DNA from: Spirochaetia bacterium UBA5550
Lineage (GTDB): Bacteria > Spirochaetota > UBA4802 > UBA5550
Assembly (NCBI GenBank): GCA_002425885.1
Contig: DINC01000278.1
Coordinates: 25,974 to 33,862, forward strand
Length of the DNA stretch: 7,889 nucleotides
Direction of reading: 5' to 3'
How positions within the stretch are numbered: the stretch's first letter is position 1; every line of letters begins with the position of its first letter. The notes under the pieces are model-generated. The model had not been told where the DNA came from and did no database searches. It was given only the letters and a program-made list of their open reading frames with translations. Positions 7,579 through 7,889 of this stretch are shown here, in pieces. A program made the translations under genes and the position numbers.

Positions 7579-7617
7579 TAAACTGCTCTGTAACTCAGGC
7601 AACTACAGAGCAGTTTA
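7579..7617 (-). terminator. Strong 14-bp hairpin, probable terminator of the right-edge gene
   Basis: A perfect 14-bp inverted repeat (7579-7592 with 7604-7617) flanks an 11-base loop. It begins about 50 bases after the stop codon of the partial gene at the right edge and lies about 50 bases before the 329-residue gene. The 3' arm ends TTTA followed by TT on the minus strand, so the uridine tract is short. The call rests mainly on stem strength and position. Little else is visible in the rest of the gap from 7531 to 7667 beyond a possible GATAAT-type -10 box with no good -35. Confidence 0.5.
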
Positions 7618-7667
7618 GCAACTCCGGGAATAATGCATACCAAACATAGTATTTATACAATAAAACA

Positions 7668-7889
7668 TTAAAATTTTCTGATTGCCCTGTATCTTAGATT
7701 ATTAGAATTAGCATTTCCTATACCAGTAGCACTGAAAGATGGGGAATATGGAAATTCTCCATAAAATCGAACAAAATAACAACTCGCTGGATAAGATACA
7801 ATAGCACTGGCATAGGAATTAACCCAGAATTTGTATGTATTTGAAACATCAGAGCCAATTGTGTCATATTGAACAAGATTCGTAAATAA
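7668..7889 (-). CDS. C-terminal end of an unidentified protein, 5' end beyond the window
   Basis: An open frame of 73 codons runs from the right edge to a TAA stop at 7668-7670. It has no start here, so it is the tail of a larger gene. Absence of stops over this length in a DNA stretch of about one third GC supports coding. The tail is rich in aromatic residues, serine and asparagine: YKFWVNSYASAIVSYPAS (19-36), CYFVRFYGEF (37-46), and a final NNLRYRAIRKF (63-73). The last motif recalls the endings of DUF1566/Lcl-like or formylglycine-generating-enzyme-like domains, which often close with an arginine-rich VRCVR-type strand. That resemblance is weak and only a hint. A short intergenic gap containing a strong hairpin separates it from the 329-residue gene, so it is probably a separate transcription unit. 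Confidence 0.6.
   Translation of the reverse strand, partial: LFTNLVQYDTIGSDVSNTYKFWVNSYASAIVSYPASCYFVRFYGEFPYSPSFSATGIGNANSNNLRYRAIRKF

Noticed and set aside
7242..7618. Small open frames overlapping the N-terminus of the 329-residue protein on both strands
   Set aside because: They overlap a gene with a convincing signal peptide and ribosome binding site, and their translations are low-complexity or without pattern.
1..7889. tRNA, rRNA, CRISPR array, insertion sequence, integrase or attachment site
   Set aside because: I saw no cloverleaf with a tRNA TTC-loop pattern, no regularly spaced repeats, no transposase or integrase motifs and no long terminal inverted repeats.

Overview
The window carries an anaerobe-type metabolic locus, a two-gene regulatory/sensory block and a small envelope-protein operon. 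The lineage is uncertain. A tungsten/molybdenum-pterin aldehyde ferredoxin oxidoreductase (AOR) implies anaerobic or low-potential metabolism. Sec-type signal peptides with an LprI-like protein, a Cache-PAS-PAS hybrid kinase and a seven-helix membrane-bound AraC regulator together suggest a Gram-negative-type bacterium. Spirochaetes or a deltaproteobacteria-like lineage fit, but this is inference. Hand counts of single 60-base lines give about 47% GC in the AOR gene, about 40% in the kinase and about 33-35% at the right edge, so composition falls from left to right.

Layout. Bases 1-1780 (minus) hold the first 593 codons of an AOR-family gene that runs off the left edge. I translated it codon by codon and the frame stays open throughout. 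Bases 1832-2086 (minus) hold a MoaD/ThiS-like sulfur carrier ending in Gly-Gly-Gly, 51 bp upstream of the AOR and almost certainly in its operon. Bases 2207-3298 (minus) encode the membrane AraC-type regulator. A 175-bp divergent promoter region follows, then an 881-residue hybrid histidine kinase at 3474-6119 (plus). Only 16 bp later, and convergent, comes a minus-strand operon of a secreted 329-residue protein of unknown function (6541-7530) and a 132-residue LprI-like secreted protein (6136-6534). Their junction suggests translational coupling. A near-perfect 14-bp hairpin lies at 7579-7617. Past it, the last 73 codons of another minus-strand gene run off the right edge.

How it may work together. 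The sulfur carrier would supply sulfur for the dithiolene of the pterin cofactor that the AOR needs. The regulator upstream is a natural candidate to control that operon, and the gap between them contains three TCCGG-centred direct repeats. The hybrid kinase shares the divergent promoter region with the regulator and senses an extracytoplasmic small molecule through its Cache domain, but it has no DNA-binding output of its own. The signal-peptide pair downstream looks like an independent envelope module. I see no tRNA, rRNA, CRISPR array, transposase or integrase. No gap between genes exceeds 300 bases.
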